In this document: in pieces, positions 40,639-49,385 of the stretch
Position numbering within the stretch: position 1 is the first letter of the stretch
Layout: each line of letters opens with the position of its first letter
Source of the DNA: CAYTZN01 sp964442495
GTDB taxonomy: Bacteria > Pseudomonadota > Gammaproteobacteria > Legionellales > Legionellaceae
NCBI GenBank assembly: GCA_964442495.1
Contig: CAYTZN010000016.1
Coordinates: 1-49,385 of the forward strand
Direction of reading: 5' to 3'
DNA length: 49,385 bases
Position numbers and translations under genes: made by a program
The notes under the pieces: generated by a model
What the model was told of the DNA's origin: nothing
Databases searched by the model: none
What the model saw: the letters and a program-made list of their open reading frames with translations, nothing else

Positions 40639-43530
40639 ATGGCCGGAAAAAAAGAGAATATTAAAGCGTTGTTTTCAAACACCAGGTCAAGGGTCATTAT
40701 ATTGTTTACATTGGCTCTAGTCGTTGTTGCCATTATTATTGGTATGGTAAAAGTAAGCTCAACGCTCAGCTCTTCAGGCACGTCTTCTGCCGATTTAACA
40801 AATGCACCCGCGGGCATTCAGTCAATCCCGGGACAGATAGATCCTACCGCGCAATATGCATCTTTGCAGCAGGCGCAAAATATAGCTCAAGCGAGACAGG
40901 CTGTTCAATCGGGTGGAAGTGCTATACCTACAATCATTCGGACCCAAGCTTTTGGCGATGGTGTCGAGGCAATCGGGCCTCAGCAAGGACAGGGGGGGGC
41001 TGGTTTTGAAGCGCTTGCTCGTGCAGACGAGGGTGGTGGGCAAAAGAGCTTATGGATTCAATCCTTAAAAGATAGTAATTGCAGCAAGTCCAGTATGGAT
41101 AAAGTGGTAAATCAAGGTGCTGTGTTGGCAGACCTTAAAGAAGCGTGTAGTTGTGTGCAATTAAAAGATAATGGTTACACCTTTGCTGATTTAAATAAAA
41201 TATGTTCTTGCAAAGACCTTAAAGCCTCAGGTTTTAATGCTCGTCAAATGAAAGACGCAGGATTTACAACAGAGCGGTTGATGACCTGTGGATTTGATGC
41301 CTGTGAATTAAGAGGTGCAGGCTTTACAGCACAGGACATGAAAGATGGTGGTTTTTCTGACGGCGAATTAAAAGGTGCAGGTTATAGTGAAAATGAGATA
41401 AATCAAGCCAGTGGCCTTCCTGATGGGATAACCGCTGATGATGTTCGTAAGGCCGGTTGCCAAGTGGATGCATTACGTAAATTGCGTTTGGCAGGGGTTA
41501 CTGCAGGGGCTATTCGACGCATCAGTGGTTGCAGTGCGGTAGCACTGAGGGCCGCAGGTTTTGGTGCTAATGATTTAAAAAATGCAGGCTTTAGTGCGGC
41601 TGATTTGCTCAAGGCCGGGTTTACACCTGCCGATCTTAAGCAGGCGGGCTATAGTGCTAGGGATTTGTTAAATGCAGGTGTTTCTCCGGCAGACCTTCTT
41701 GCCGGGGGCTATACAGCGGGAGATTTAAAAGCCGCTGGGTCAGAATTGCCCCCAGGCATGACGCCCGCTGATGTCAAAGCCGCAGGTTGTAGCCCTGAGG
41801 CGTTAAAGAGAGAGCGTCTAGCAGGTGTAAGTGCGGCTCTAATACATCAATTTGCAGGTTGCAGTGCACAATCGTTGAAAGATGCTGGGTTTACTGATGG
41901 TGATTTAGGGAATGCAGGATTTACCCCGCAAGAGCTCGCTGCCAGCGCGCCGTCGGCGGTGGTCAGCAAGGACAGTGATGATGATATTAAAGCCGCTGGG
42001 TGCGATCCTAAAAAATTACACGAATTGTTTCTAAAAGGTGTTACCGCAAAACGTATTCATGATTTAAATGGGTGCAGTGCTGACGCGCTTAAAAATGCGG
42101 GCTTCAATGCACAGCAACTTGCAGACGCAGGATTTACACCCCAAGATTTACTGCAAGCAGGCTTTAGCCCTCAAGATCTGCTGCAAGCGGGCTTGAGCCC
42201 TGCAGGCGTTATAGCGGTAGGTAGAACAGCTGATTGTAGTGTTGATTCCTTAAAAGCTGCACATGCGTTGGGGGTTTCTGCCGCAACCATTAAGCAGACA
42301 TTAGGCTGTACTGCAAAACAAATGAAAGATGCGGGTTACACCGCTGCGGAATTAAAAAATGCAGGATTTACGGTGGGTGAATTAAAAAATGCAGGTTTTG
42401 GGGCCGCAGAGCTCAAAGGAGCAGGTTTTAGTGCGAAAGATCTTAAATCCGCGGGCTTTGGGGCCTCGGAGCTTAAAGCCGCAGGTTTTAGTGTGAAAGA
42501 TCTTAAAGCGGCAGGTTTTAGGGCCTCAGATCTTAAAGGTGCAGGTTTTAGTACAGACGAATTGACAGACGCAGGATTTTCAATGCCAGGACTACCCACT
42601 GTAACTGCACCTCCTGTTACACCTTCTGCAGTGGTCACCATACCACCGTTGCAAGTACAAACCGGATCAGTTACATCTGATGCTACGCAAGCCGCAAATG
42701 CCAAGCAGTTGCAGGACATTTTGAAACGTCAACAAAGCCAAATGGCGGACCAGCGTTTTCAACAACAAATACAACAACGTGCAAGTGTGATGCTCACTGC
42801 CGCAACCCAATCGCTTCAAGACTGGAAAAATACCGCCACGCAAGTCTATATTGGTGGTGCAGCAGCAGAGAAAGCTTCCTCTGCTGCAACGCTCACGAGT
42901 GAGCAATCATCGTTGGTGGGTGTTCAGCCCTTAGGCGGTCCTGGTAATGCAAACAGTGCGGGATTGATTAAGGCGGGTGATGTGCTTTTCGCAGTGCTTG
43001 ATACATCGGTTAATAGTGATGAGCCTGGCCCCATTCTTGCGACCATTGTGTCCGGAAAGTTAAATGGCACAAAATTAATTGGTAGTTTTAATCTGCCCTC
43101 GAATGCGAATAAAATGGTAATTACATTCAATACCATGTCAGTCCCAGGGGCTCCCAAAACAACATCAATCAATGCATATGCTATCGACCCAAATACCGCA
43201 CGAACGGCCCTTGCAAGCCGAGCAAACCATCATTATTTATCGCGTTACGGCTCTTTGTTTGCAGCGACGTTTTTAGAAGGGTTTGGCAATGCGTTTCAAT
43301 CAGCAAATACAACCATAACCATTGGTGGTTCCGGTGGCGCCTTGCAAAACACGTCGATTACTAATGGTGTTGGTCGCTCCACGCTTGAGAATGCCGTCAT
43401 TGGTTTGGCAACGCTAGGTAAAAGCTGGGGGCAAGTTGCACAACAACAATTTAATCAACCAACAACGGTTGATTTATATTCTGGAACCGGTATAGGTGTC
43501 TTGTTTACACAGGACGTACAGTCACTTTAA
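40639..43530 (+). CDS. icmE: Dot/Icm core protein IcmE (DotG)
   Basis: This 963-aa protein is slightly shorter than the 1048 residues in L. pneumophila. It has a short cytoplasmic start, one membrane helix (about 18-40), a linker, a long repeat domain (about 148-650) and a C-terminal VirB10/TrbI-like domain (about 740-963) with IKAGDVLFAVLDTSVNSDEPGPILA and the LGKSWGQVAQQQF segment. DotG spans the envelope and forms the central channel. Repeat blocks follow AGFxxxDLKx, a decapeptide pattern known in IcmE. Five pairs of Cys 24 residues apart punctuate them. It starts 3 nt after icmK. Confidence 0.95.
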   Translation: MAGKKENIKALFSNTRSRVIILFTLALVVVAIIIGMVKVSSTLSSSGTSSADLTNAPAGIQSIPGQIDPTAQYASLQQAQNIAQARQAVQSGGSAIPTIIRTQAFGDGVEAIGPQQGQGGAGFEALARADEGGGQKSLWIQSLKDSNCSKSSMDKVVNQGAVLADLKEACSCVQLKDNGYTFADLNKICSCKDLKASGFNARQMKDAGFTTERLMTCGFDACELRGAGFTAQDMKDGGFSDGELKGAGYSENEINQASGLPDGITADDVRKAGCQVDALRKLRLAGVTAGAIRRISGCSAVALRAAGFGANDLKNAGFSAADLLKAGFTPADLKQAGYSARDLLNAGVSPADLLAGGYTAGDLKAAGSELPPGMTPADVKAAGCSPEALKRERLAGVSAALIHQFAGCSAQSLKDAGFTDGDLGNAGFTPQELAASAPSAVVSKDSDDDIKAAGCDPKKLHELFLKGVTAKRIHDLNGCSADALKNAGFNAQQLADAGFTPQDLLQAGFSPQDLLQAGLSPAGVIAVGRTADCSVDSLKAAHALGVSAATIKQTLGCTAKQMKDAGYTAAELKNAGFTVGELKNAGFGAAELKGAGFSAKDLKSAGFGASELKAAGFSVKDLKAAGFRASDLKGAGFSTDELTDAGFSMPGLPTVTAPPVTPSAVVTIPPLQVQTGSVTSDATQAANAKQLQDILKRQQSQMADQRFQQQIQQRASVMLTAATQSLQDWKNTATQVYIGGAAAEKASSAATLTSEQSSLVGVQPLGGPGNANSAGLIKAGDVLFAVLDTSVNSDEPGPILATIVSGKLNGTKLIGSFNLPSNANKMVITFNTMSVPGAPKTTSINAYAIDPNTARTALASRANHHYLSRYGSLFAATFLEGFGNAFQSANTTITIGGSGGALQNTSITNGVGRSTLENAVIGLATLGKSWGQVAQQQFNQPTTVDLYSGTGIGVLFTQDVQSL
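41080..42585 (+). repeat. Decapeptide repeat array inside icmE
   Basis: The encoded unit is AGF(S/T/G)xx(D/E)LKx, repeated dozens of times, most regularly at 42325-42575. Five larger modules open with a Cys (residues 148, 274, 384, 455 and 533) that is followed by a second Cys exactly 24 residues later. The DNA repeats are imperfect, so the array is old but could still gain or lose units. Confidence 0.85.
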
Positions 43531-43549
43531 TTATAAGAGCAGGTAAGAA

Positions 43550-44332
43550 ATGGCCGATGATGATCAATACAATGATGAATATCAATTCGCCGATTTGGAT
43601 GAGATGAGCCCCCATCCAGAGGAAGAAAGTGAAGGTGCAAGCACGACACCAGCCATAGAATCCGAAGGTGCTTCAGGGGGGTATCCCACAAAAAATATTA
43701 AACGTAATGCCTTGATAGCGTTAGCCGTGGTGGTTGTGGTCATGTTGCTATACAAGTTGGCAAGCTCTGTCTTTTCTGAAAAAAAGATGGACATTGAAGA
43801 TGTGGCTCCTCCTGTTACTGTTCAAGCGCCAATTTCAGTAGAGCCTTCAGTACCTTCGCCAGTGGCGCCTCCTGCTACAACGGTCGATCCTAATGTTAGT
43901 CAAAAATTATCAGCATTAGAGGTAAGTCAGCAGAGCATGCGCTCAGATGTTTCTTCTATTGGAGAGCAACTCAATACCCTTAGTGCAAACGTATCTTCAC
44001 TGACCGCAAAAATTGCTGATCTTAATGGAATCATTACTAATTTAAGTGCAAAGGTGGATGAGCAGTCTAGGGAAATTGAACAAATAACTATTCGACGTGA
44101 AGCCAAACGGGTGCATGCAGTAAAACATCATGTGGCTCGGTATCCTAAATATTATATTCAGGCGGTTATCCCAGGAAGGGCTTGGTTAATTGCTTCAAAT
44201 GGCGCTACACTTACGGTGAGAGAGGGAACGACAATTGCAGGTTATGGCACAGTAAAATTGATAGATCCTAAGCAAGGGCGAGTAGCGACCAGCTCCGGTC
44301 AGGTCATTAAATTTAGTCAAGAAGATAGCTAA
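43550..44332 (+). CDS. icmG: Dot/Icm protein IcmG (DotF)
   Basis: This 260-aa protein has an acidic cytoplasmic N-terminus, one membrane helix (ALIALAVVVVVMLLYKLAS), a Pro/Val-rich linker, a periplasmic coiled coil (QKLSALEVSQQSMRSDVSSI to about residue 185) and a small C-terminal domain with YYIQAVIPGRAWLIASNG. DotF is an inner-membrane component associated with the core complex; it has also been reported to interact with effectors. It follows icmE by 19 bp. Confidence 0.93.
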   Translation: MADDDQYNDEYQFADLDEMSPHPEEESEGASTTPAIESEGASGGYPTKNIKRNALIALAVVVVVMLLYKLASSVFSEKKMDIEDVAPPVTVQAPISVEPSVPSPVAPPATTVDPNVSQKLSALEVSQQSMRSDVSSIGEQLNTLSANVSSLTAKIADLNGIITNLSAKVDEQSREIEQITIRREAKRVHAVKHHVARYPKYYIQAVIPGRAWLIASNGATLTVREGTTIAGYGTVKLIDPKQGRVATSSGQVIKFSQEDS

Positions 44333-44343
44333 GAAGGTTATTC

Positions 44344-44916
44344 ATGGCGTCGAACAGCTCAGGTATACCAGGTTGGTTAGGTGATCAAGTTGATGTTTTG
44401 ACCAATATTGCCCATGCTTTGCAACCTGTTGAGAAACTTATTTCAGGTGCCGCTTATTTGATGGGCTTAGGGTTTGCTATAAAAGCATTAATGGCGCTGA
44501 AAAGTCACGGCGAAGCACGAACGGGTGGTTCCAATAGCAGTATCAAAGAACCATTGCTGTATTTTTTAGTAGCAGCAATGTTGGTGTATTTACCAACAGG
44601 GTTTGAAATTTTAATGAACAGTACTTTTGGTTATTCAAACGTGCTGGCTTATGCTCCAGTTAATAGTAATAATTCAACCTTGGATATGTTATTTGGCCAA
44701 GACAGTGCTATTGGTTCGTCTTTAGCAATGATAATACAAACCATTGGTTTAGTGTCTTTTGTGCGGGGATGGGTTCTTATTGCGCGATCTGCCTCACATG
44801 GGCAACAACCTGGTTCAATGGGAAAAGGTCTTGTTCATGTATTTGGCGGAATTCTGGCAATGAACATTGTCGGAACGATAGAAATCATTAATAATACACT
44901 TTACGGCACGAGTTAA
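44344..44916 (+). CDS. icmC: Dot/Icm inner-membrane protein IcmC (DotE)
   Basis: This 190-aa protein has about four hydrophobic segments. Family blocks are GAAYLMGLGFAIKALMALKSHGE, LLYFLVAAMLVYLPTGFEILMNSTFGY and a conserved FVRGWVLIARS. It is related to IcmD and to TraQ-like proteins of IncI plasmids. It lies 11 nt after icmG. The precise role in the machine is undefined. Confidence 0.93.
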   Translation: MASNSSGIPGWLGDQVDVLTNIAHALQPVEKLISGAAYLMGLGFAIKALMALKSHGEARTGGSNSSIKEPLLYFLVAAMLVYLPTGFEILMNSTFGYSNVLAYAPVNSNNSTLDMLFGQDSAIGSSLAMIIQTIGLVSFVRGWVLIARSASHGQQPGSMGKGLVHVFGGILAMNIVGTIEIINNTLYGTS

Positions 44917-44944
44917 AATAACTTTTTTATCACAGGGGGTACAA

Positions 44945-45343
44945 GTGAACACAAGAAGAAAAAAAATTACCTTTAATCAAAGTCTAGCCATGCTTGCTGG
45001 CTGTGGCCTAGTTATTTTTGCTGGTGCAGCCGCAGGTGCGACCAGTATGAATGTTGGGCAAATGGCATCTTCCATTTATGGCACGTTTACAAACTTAGCA
45101 AAACTAGTTACAGCGGGTTCTTATCTAGCTGGGTTAGGGTTTTCTATTGGTGCTATCATGAAATTTAAGCAACATAAAGATAACCCAACTCAAGTTCCGA
45201 TTGGCACGCCAATTGCGCTCGTGTTTATTGCTGCAGCATTGTTATTTTTACCAACCATTCTTGGCGTTGCAGGTTCTACTATGTTTGGTGCCTCAGGCGG
45301 AACCACAGCTGGTCCTACTGGGATTGTGTTTGGTAGTAGTTAA
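44945..45343 (+). CDS. icmD: Dot/Icm inner-membrane protein IcmD (DotP)
   Basis: This 132-aa protein has a signal-like N-terminal hydrophobic segment and two more membrane segments. It contains ITAG-type AGSYLAGLGFSIGAIMKFKQHKDNP and PIALVFIAAALLFLPTILGVAGSTMFG, clearly paralogous to IcmC. Translation starts at GTG, with a GGGGG tract about 6 nt upstream. It is part of the same operon run. Confidence 0.93.
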   Translation: MNTRRKKITFNQSLAMLAGCGLVIFAGAAAGATSMNVGQMASSIYGTFTNLAKLVTAGSYLAGLGFSIGAIMKFKQHKDNPTQVPIGTPIALVFIAAALLFLPTILGVAGSTMFGASGGTTAGPTGIVFGSS

Positions 45344-45426
45344 TTGTAGTTATCATGATAGGTGCTTTGAAGGTGTTCTTTTACTTTCAGGGCACTTCTT
45401 ATATCCATTACAAGTGAGTTAACTAA

Positions 45427-46056
45427 ATGGCTAATACCCACGGACGCTGTGAATTAAAATTAATGGCCAGTCCTGGGGCTTGGCGAATGTATTCTGCTCG
45501 GAAAGCTGACCCTCGTTTCAAATCGTATGAGCAAAAGATTTTGCAGCGAGATAGATACACGTGCCAATTTTGTGGGTTTCAAGCAAGGCTATACCAAGAC
45601 ATTGTAAACCTCGATGGCAATTACAATAACAATCATTTGGATAATTTAGTCACTGCTTGTTGTTTTTGTTCTCAGTGTTTATTTCTTGAATCCGTTGGCG
45701 TTGGTGGTTATGGTGGGGGGACTTTGGTATATTTGCCAGAGTTATCACAGCCTGAGTTAAATAGCCTTTGCCATGTGTTATTTTGTGCTATCACAAATGA
45801 TACGGGGTATAAAAATAGTGCTCAAACTATTTATCGAAGTTTTAAATTTCGTGCTCAGATTGTGGAAGAGAAATTTGGTGAAGGAACGAGTGACCCTTCT
45901 ATTTTTGGTCATTTATTGATTGATTCAGGATCTGTTACCGCCGAAAATTTAGCAAAAATATTCAATAGTGTTCGCTTATTACCATCCAGGGCTAAATTCC
46001 GCAAACAAATAGAGCGGTGGGCCGCAAGCGCTTTGGAAGAAATGGCAGAGAAATAA
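45427..46056 (+). CDS. icmJ: Dot/Icm coupling-complex protein IcmJ (DotN)
   Basis: This 209-aa soluble protein has an HNH-like zinc-binding N-terminal part: RDRYTCQFCGFQAR and, after a short spacer, NLVTACCFCSQCLFLE, giving two CxxC-type pairs. IcmJ/DotN binds the C-terminal tail of IcmO/DotL in the coupling complex and has a structural zinc site. The rest is helical. An 83-bp spacer separates it from icmD; icmB follows after 10 bp. Confidence 0.95.
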   Translation: MANTHGRCELKLMASPGAWRMYSARKADPRFKSYEQKILQRDRYTCQFCGFQARLYQDIVNLDGNYNNNHLDNLVTACCFCSQCLFLESVGVGGYGGGTLVYLPELSQPELNSLCHVLFCAITNDTGYKNSAQTIYRSFKFRAQIVEEKFGEGTSDPSIFGHLLIDSGSVTAENLAKIFNSVRLLPSRAKFRKQIERWAASALEEMAEK

Positions 46057-46066
46057 GGACAACGGC

Positions 46067-49000
46067 ATGACGAAATGGACGGAATCGTTTTTTGAAGGTG
46101 TTGATACCTTTTTTGCCTGGTTAAGTACCTCACTCAAGCAAACCACTGAGTCTTATTGTGAGTTAGAGACGGCAGATAGCCCCACGGTTCTTGTGAACCA
46201 TGATGGCTCATTAATTTCCATATTAAAAATCGAAGGAATTACAGCACTTGCTGGCGCAGAAGAGTTTGATCGATTGGTTGAGGGTTTAACCAATGCATTT
46301 CAAGGTGCAATGGGGCGCCCTGGTCATTCTTTACAGGTGTATTTTAGCCATGATAAGCAAAACATAAAAAAGGTTATCCGCGATATTTATGCCCAAGCAG
46401 AGGCTACAGAAAAGCGTTTAGAGCTAAGCTTAGATGACTTGTTTAACGAGCGGATAAATTTTCTTGCTCAATACTGCGCTGAGGAGCGTGTTTATTTTGT
46501 GCTCATCACGAGACCTTTTAATTTACCAAACGATCAGTTAAAAGCGTCGAATAAAGCCAAATTAAAGATGATTAAGGAAAAAAAATCTCCCTCTTTTAAA
46601 AACTCCCAAACTGTTTTTGCAGCCATTCCTGAGTTACGAGATACCCATGGGGCGTACGTTCGCTCGGTACTAAATGATCTAGATACGCTCAATGTTTTTG
46701 CAAAACTGCTGGATGTTCATGAAGCCGTTCATGCCATTCGCATGACAGCTGATCCTGATTTTACTGCGGACGATTGGCGAGCCACCTTGCCTGGAGATAA
46801 TATCCCTGTTCGTGAGGTCAATGGTTTTGAGGGCGATGCTTCGGATTTAATGTGGCCTTCATTGGCAAAACAAGTTATTCCTCGCGATGCAGAGACCATT
46901 GATAGGCGCACTGTACAGGTTGGCGATAAAATTTACTCAACAGCCTATATCGATTTGTTTCCAAAAGATATTAGACCTTTTATTACCTTGTTTACACGCT
47001 TATTGCCTTCACACATTCCTTGGCGAATTTCCTTCTTTTTAGAAAGTGAAGGGCTTGCAACAACCAAACTTAAAGGTTTATTGGCTGCTATTTTGAGTTT
47101 TTCTTCTGCGCAAAATCGTCTTATAAGTGATTCTGTTAATTTATTAAAGTATCTAGATATCAATACAGACGAAGTGATTGTGAGACTACGTGTTGTTGCA
47201 ACCACATGGGCTCCTGAGGGCGATATTCCTTTACTACGACGTCGTAGTTCAGAATTGGTTAAAGCCATTCAAGGATGGGGCTCTACGGATGTTTCCGAAA
47301 TTTGCGGTGATCCATTTGCAGGTTTTGCGGCGAGCATGTTAGCTACTACCACAGCAAGCCCTGCTGTACCTACGGTGGCGCCACTTTCAGCCATTATTTC
47401 TATGTTACCGATTACACGCCCTGCCTCTCCTTGGCAAATGGGCGCATTACTGTTTCGCTCGCCCGATGGCAAGCCATGGCCTTTTCAACCAGGCTCTCCT
47501 CAGCAAACAACATGGATTGACCTGGTTTATGCTCGCCCAGGCTCAGGTAAGTCGGTATTGTCTAACGCTCAAAATTTAGCTTTATGTTTATCTGCAGGCC
47601 TTACACGATTGCCTCGTATTGCAATCATTGATATTGGACCATCTAGCAGTGGGTTAATTTCGTTACTTAAAGAGGCGCTACCAGCATCTAAGCGGCATTT
47701 GGTTGCTTATCATCGTCTACGCATGACGCCTGAGTATTCTATTAATCCGTTTGATACCCAATTAGGTTGTCGTTACCCAACCGCTTTGGAGCGCTCCTTT
47801 TTAGTTAATTTTTTAACCTTACTTACTACGCCTTTAGGCGCTGATAAACCCTATGATGGTATGCCTGATTTAACGGGTATGGTAGTTGATGAGTTATATA
47901 AAAGCTTGGCTGATGAATTTAACCCGACGCCATACTCTCCAGGTGTAGAAGAGTTTATCGATAGTATATTGGAAGAGATTGGTTTTGTGCGTGATTCCAA
48001 GTCTACCTGGTGGGAAGTAACGGATGCTCTTTATTCGGCAGGGTTTACGCATGAAGCATTGTTGGCTCAACGTTATGCGATGCCGCTTCTTGCCGATGCC
48101 GCTTCCATCTGCCGCACACCGTCTATTGAAGATTTGTATGAAAAAGTTACTGCTCCTACTGGCGAGTCTTTGATCAATTCTTTTTCTAGAATGGTATCAG
48201 GTGCTGTTCGAGAGTATCCCATATTGTCACGTGTTACCGCCTTTGATATTGGTGATGCGCGTGTGGTATCTCTTGATTTGGATGAGGTCGCTAAAAGTGG
48301 TGGTGACGCTGCTGATAGGCAAACGTCAGTGATGTACATGCTTGCGCGTTATGTGTTGGCCCGTCATTATTATTTGACGGAAGAAAGCATGACAAATATT
48401 CCTTTACAATATCAGGCCTATCATAAAGAACGGATTATTGAAATTAGAGAAGATCCTAAGCGAATCGTTTATGACGAATTTCATCGGACATCAAAATCAT
48501 CAGCGGTAAGAGAGCAAGTGATTATTGATATGCGTGAAGGCCGTAAATGGAAAGTGCAAATTTCATTATTGTCTCAGTCTGTCGATGACTTTGACCCTGT
48601 TATGATTGATTTTGCCACAGCTATTTACATCATGGATGCGGGTCCTTCTCAAGCCATTGAAAAAACCTCTCAAATATTTGGGTTATCTGAAACCGCCAAA
48701 ACTGCGCTTCGCAATAGAGTCCATGGCCCTCGACAGGGTGGGGCTACCTTTCTTGCTCAATTTGCTACGAAATCAGGGGTAAGTGTTCAATTACTTACAC
48801 TAACATTAGGGCCTATTGAATTATGGGCCTTTAGTACAACCGCGGAAGATGCGGCGGTCAGAAATCAATTGTACCGGCATTTAGGCCCTGCTGAAGCAAG
48901 GCGTTTTCTTGCGTCCTTATTTCCAAATGGGTCGGTAGCAAAAGAAATAGCAGACCGTTTAAACATTTTAAAAGAAGAGGGTGGTCTAATTGAGGAAGAA

Positions 49001-49090
49001 GGAAAAATGAGTGTTATAGAGCAGTTTATAAATGAAATTTTACAAGCGTATGCTTTAAATCCTAACAGTAAAAGCCTTCCTAAGCTGTAG
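46067..49090 (+). CDS. icmB: Dot/Icm ATPase IcmB (DotO)
   Basis: This 1007-aa VirB4-like ATPase has Walker A in YARPGSGKSVLSN near residue 490, a Walker B-like strand with RIVYDEFHRTSKSS near 800, and the FGLSETAKTAL and HGPRQGGATFLAQF segments. IcmB/DotO sits at the cytoplasmic base of the machine and powers assembly or secretion with DotB. Its length equals that of L. pneumophila IcmB. It is the last icm gene in the window. Confidence 0.96.
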   Translation: MTKWTESFFEGVDTFFAWLSTSLKQTTESYCELETADSPTVLVNHDGSLISILKIEGITALAGAEEFDRLVEGLTNAFQGAMGRPGHSLQVYFSHDKQNIKKVIRDIYAQAEATEKRLELSLDDLFNERINFLAQYCAEERVYFVLITRPFNLPNDQLKASNKAKLKMIKEKKSPSFKNSQTVFAAIPELRDTHGAYVRSVLNDLDTLNVFAKLLDVHEAVHAIRMTADPDFTADDWRATLPGDNIPVREVNGFEGDASDLMWPSLAKQVIPRDAETIDRRTVQVGDKIYSTAYIDLFPKDIRPFITLFTRLLPSHIPWRISFFLESEGLATTKLKGLLAAILSFSSAQNRLISDSVNLLKYLDINTDEVIVRLRVVATTWAPEGDIPLLRRRSSELVKAIQGWGSTDVSEICGDPFAGFAASMLATTTASPAVPTVAPLSAIISMLPITRPASPWQMGALLFRSPDGKPWPFQPGSPQQTTWIDLVYARPGSGKSVLSNAQNLALCLSAGLTRLPRIAIIDIGPSSSGLISLLKEALPASKRHLVAYHRLRMTPEYSINPFDTQLGCRYPTALERSFLVNFLTLLTTPLGADKPYDGMPDLTGMVVDELYKSLADEFNPTPYSPGVEEFIDSILEEIGFVRDSKSTWWEVTDALYSAGFTHEALLAQRYAMPLLADAASICRTPSIEDLYEKVTAPTGESLINSFSRMVSGAVREYPILSRVTAFDIGDARVVSLDLDEVAKSGGDAADRQTSVMYMLARYVLARHYYLTEESMTNIPLQYQAYHKERIIEIREDPKRIVYDEFHRTSKSSAVREQVIIDMREGRKWKVQISLLSQSVDDFDPVMIDFATAIYIMDAGPSQAIEKTSQIFGLSETAKTALRNRVHGPRQGGATFLAQFATKSGVSVQLLTLTLGPIELWAFSTTAEDAAVRNQLYRHLGPAEARRFLASLFPNGSVAKEIADRLNILKEEGGLIEEEGKMSVIEQFINEILQAYALNPNSKSLPKL

Positions 49091-49134
49091 GGTCTGGTGA
49101 CAGTTTCTTCTCCAAGTTCACCGTTCTGCAGCGA

Positions 49135-49177
49135 GTAAACGTTGACGCCCTTTGATTTAAAGGGCGTCAACGTTTAC
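49135..49177. terminator. 19-bp perfect hairpin between icmB and a convergent gene
   Basis: GTAAACGTTGACGCCCTTT (49135-49153) and its exact reverse complement (49159-49177) enclose a 5-nt loop. A run of seven A follows on the plus strand, so a U tract is lacking for either direction in the classic sense. It lies 44 nt after the icmB stop and 90 nt from the convergent stop. It probably ends or stabilises transcripts from both sides. Confidence 0.5.
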
Positions 49178-49266
49178 AAAAAAATTTGCATTTTTGATGG
49201 GTTTTGCGTAAATCTTGGACCTGTACTTGTTCCGTGCGAAAGATGAGTTAATAATTATTCATTGAC

Positions 49267-49385
49267 TCAGCGTTTTTTGTACGGAGGTTCATCCTCCATA
49301 CCCTCTGAGCTTAATAACGACGATGGCTTAAGTGCAAAGAATCCAACATGACCAGCAGCGGCTTTTGGTGTAAGTTCAGCATCAA
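49267..49385 (-). CDS. 3' end of a convergent, unidentified gene (partial)
   Basis: An open frame enters from the right edge and ends at the TGA complementary to 49267-49269. The visible 38 residues include ELTPKAAAGHVGFFALKPSS and a charged tail EGMEDEPPYKKR. No family is recognised. In L. pneumophila tphA and icmF follow icmB on the same strand, so this marks a different arrangement. The short acidic-basic tail would not be unusual for a Dot/Icm substrate, but this is not evidence of one. Confidence 0.5.
   Translation of the reverse strand, partial: DAELTPKAAAGHVGFFALKPSSLLSSEGMEDEPPYKKR

Noticed and set aside
42325..42575. CRISPR-like or satellite DNA array
   Set aside because: The periodicity is about 30 bp and is explained by decapeptide repeats in a continuous reading frame without unique spacers.
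42336..42719. 127-aa antisense ORF over the icmE repeats
   Set aside because: It is a shadow of the Ala/Leu-rich decapeptide repeats on the opposite strand; its own repeats follow from the coding repeats.

Overview
The window is chromosomal DNA of a Legionella or a very close relative in the Legionellales. The right third (about 32.3-49.1 kb) is the large Dot/Icm type IVB secretion locus in the Legionella order icmT-icmS-(IcmR equivalent)-icmQ-icmP-icmO-icmN-icmM-icmL-icmK-icmE-icmG-icmC-icmD-icmJ-icmB. IcmS, IcmO and IcmL read as textbook Legionella family members. Species cannot be fixed by eye. Base composition is moderate, with AT-rich spacers.

Layout. (1) 1-475: the tail of an rRNA operon with two tandem 5S genes, each followed by a terminator, then a 133-bp MITE-like inverted-repeat element. 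(2) 0.5-3.5 kb: an old-yellow-enzyme reductase and two tandem paralogous outer-membrane beta-barrel genes. (3) 3.7-10.3 kb, minus strand: a complete minor-pilin operon for type IV pili, fimT-pilV-pilW-pilX-pilY1-pilE. (4) 10.4-15.3 kb: metabolic and envelope genes, including a CinA/ThpR fusion, an AhpD-like protein, a Rap1a-like periplasmic protein and a DsbB variant. (5) 15.1-19.3 kb: cytochrome c oxidase biogenesis (DUF2909, SURF1, a small CxxxC protein, heme A synthase, heme O synthase, SCO). (6) 19.4-31.9 kb: housekeeping genes (rimK, a small Xre-like protein, a cold-shock protein, an MscS/KefA-type channel, HIT, yqgE, ruvX, pyrB, comM, ubiK, a PII protein, EVE, 5-formyl-THF cyclo-ligase, TVP38). 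Among them lies one coiled-coil protein with a transmembrane hairpin that resembles LegC/IncA-type Legionella effectors. (7) 31.9-49.1 kb: a short ORF behind a near-consensus PmrA operator, then the Dot/Icm locus. (8) 49.1-49.4 kb: a 19-bp perfect hairpin and the 3' end of a convergent gene. tphA and icmF, which follow icmB in L. pneumophila, are not seen directly after icmB here.

How the parts work together. The Dot/Icm genes supply the core complex (IcmE/DotG, IcmK/DotH, IcmG/DotF, with IcmN/DotK as a lipoprotein), inner-membrane parts (IcmT, IcmP/DotM, IcmM/DotJ, IcmL/DotI, IcmC/DotE, IcmD/DotP), ATPases (IcmO/DotL coupling protein, IcmB/DotO), and soluble adaptors and chaperones (IcmS, IcmQ with its IcmR-like partner, IcmJ/DotN). 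The pilus operon provides the priming minor pilins and PilY1 adhesin. The cox-assembly block supplies heme and copper to the aa3 oxidase.

Most interesting observations: the lineage-specific IcmR equivalent with a promoter hairpin and a CpxR-like site; a hairpin between it and icmQ; five IcmE modules with cysteine pairs exactly 24 residues apart; a PmrA-box-driven 77-aa ORF at the edge of the locus; the CinA-ThpR fusion; and the candidate effector at 21.4 kb.
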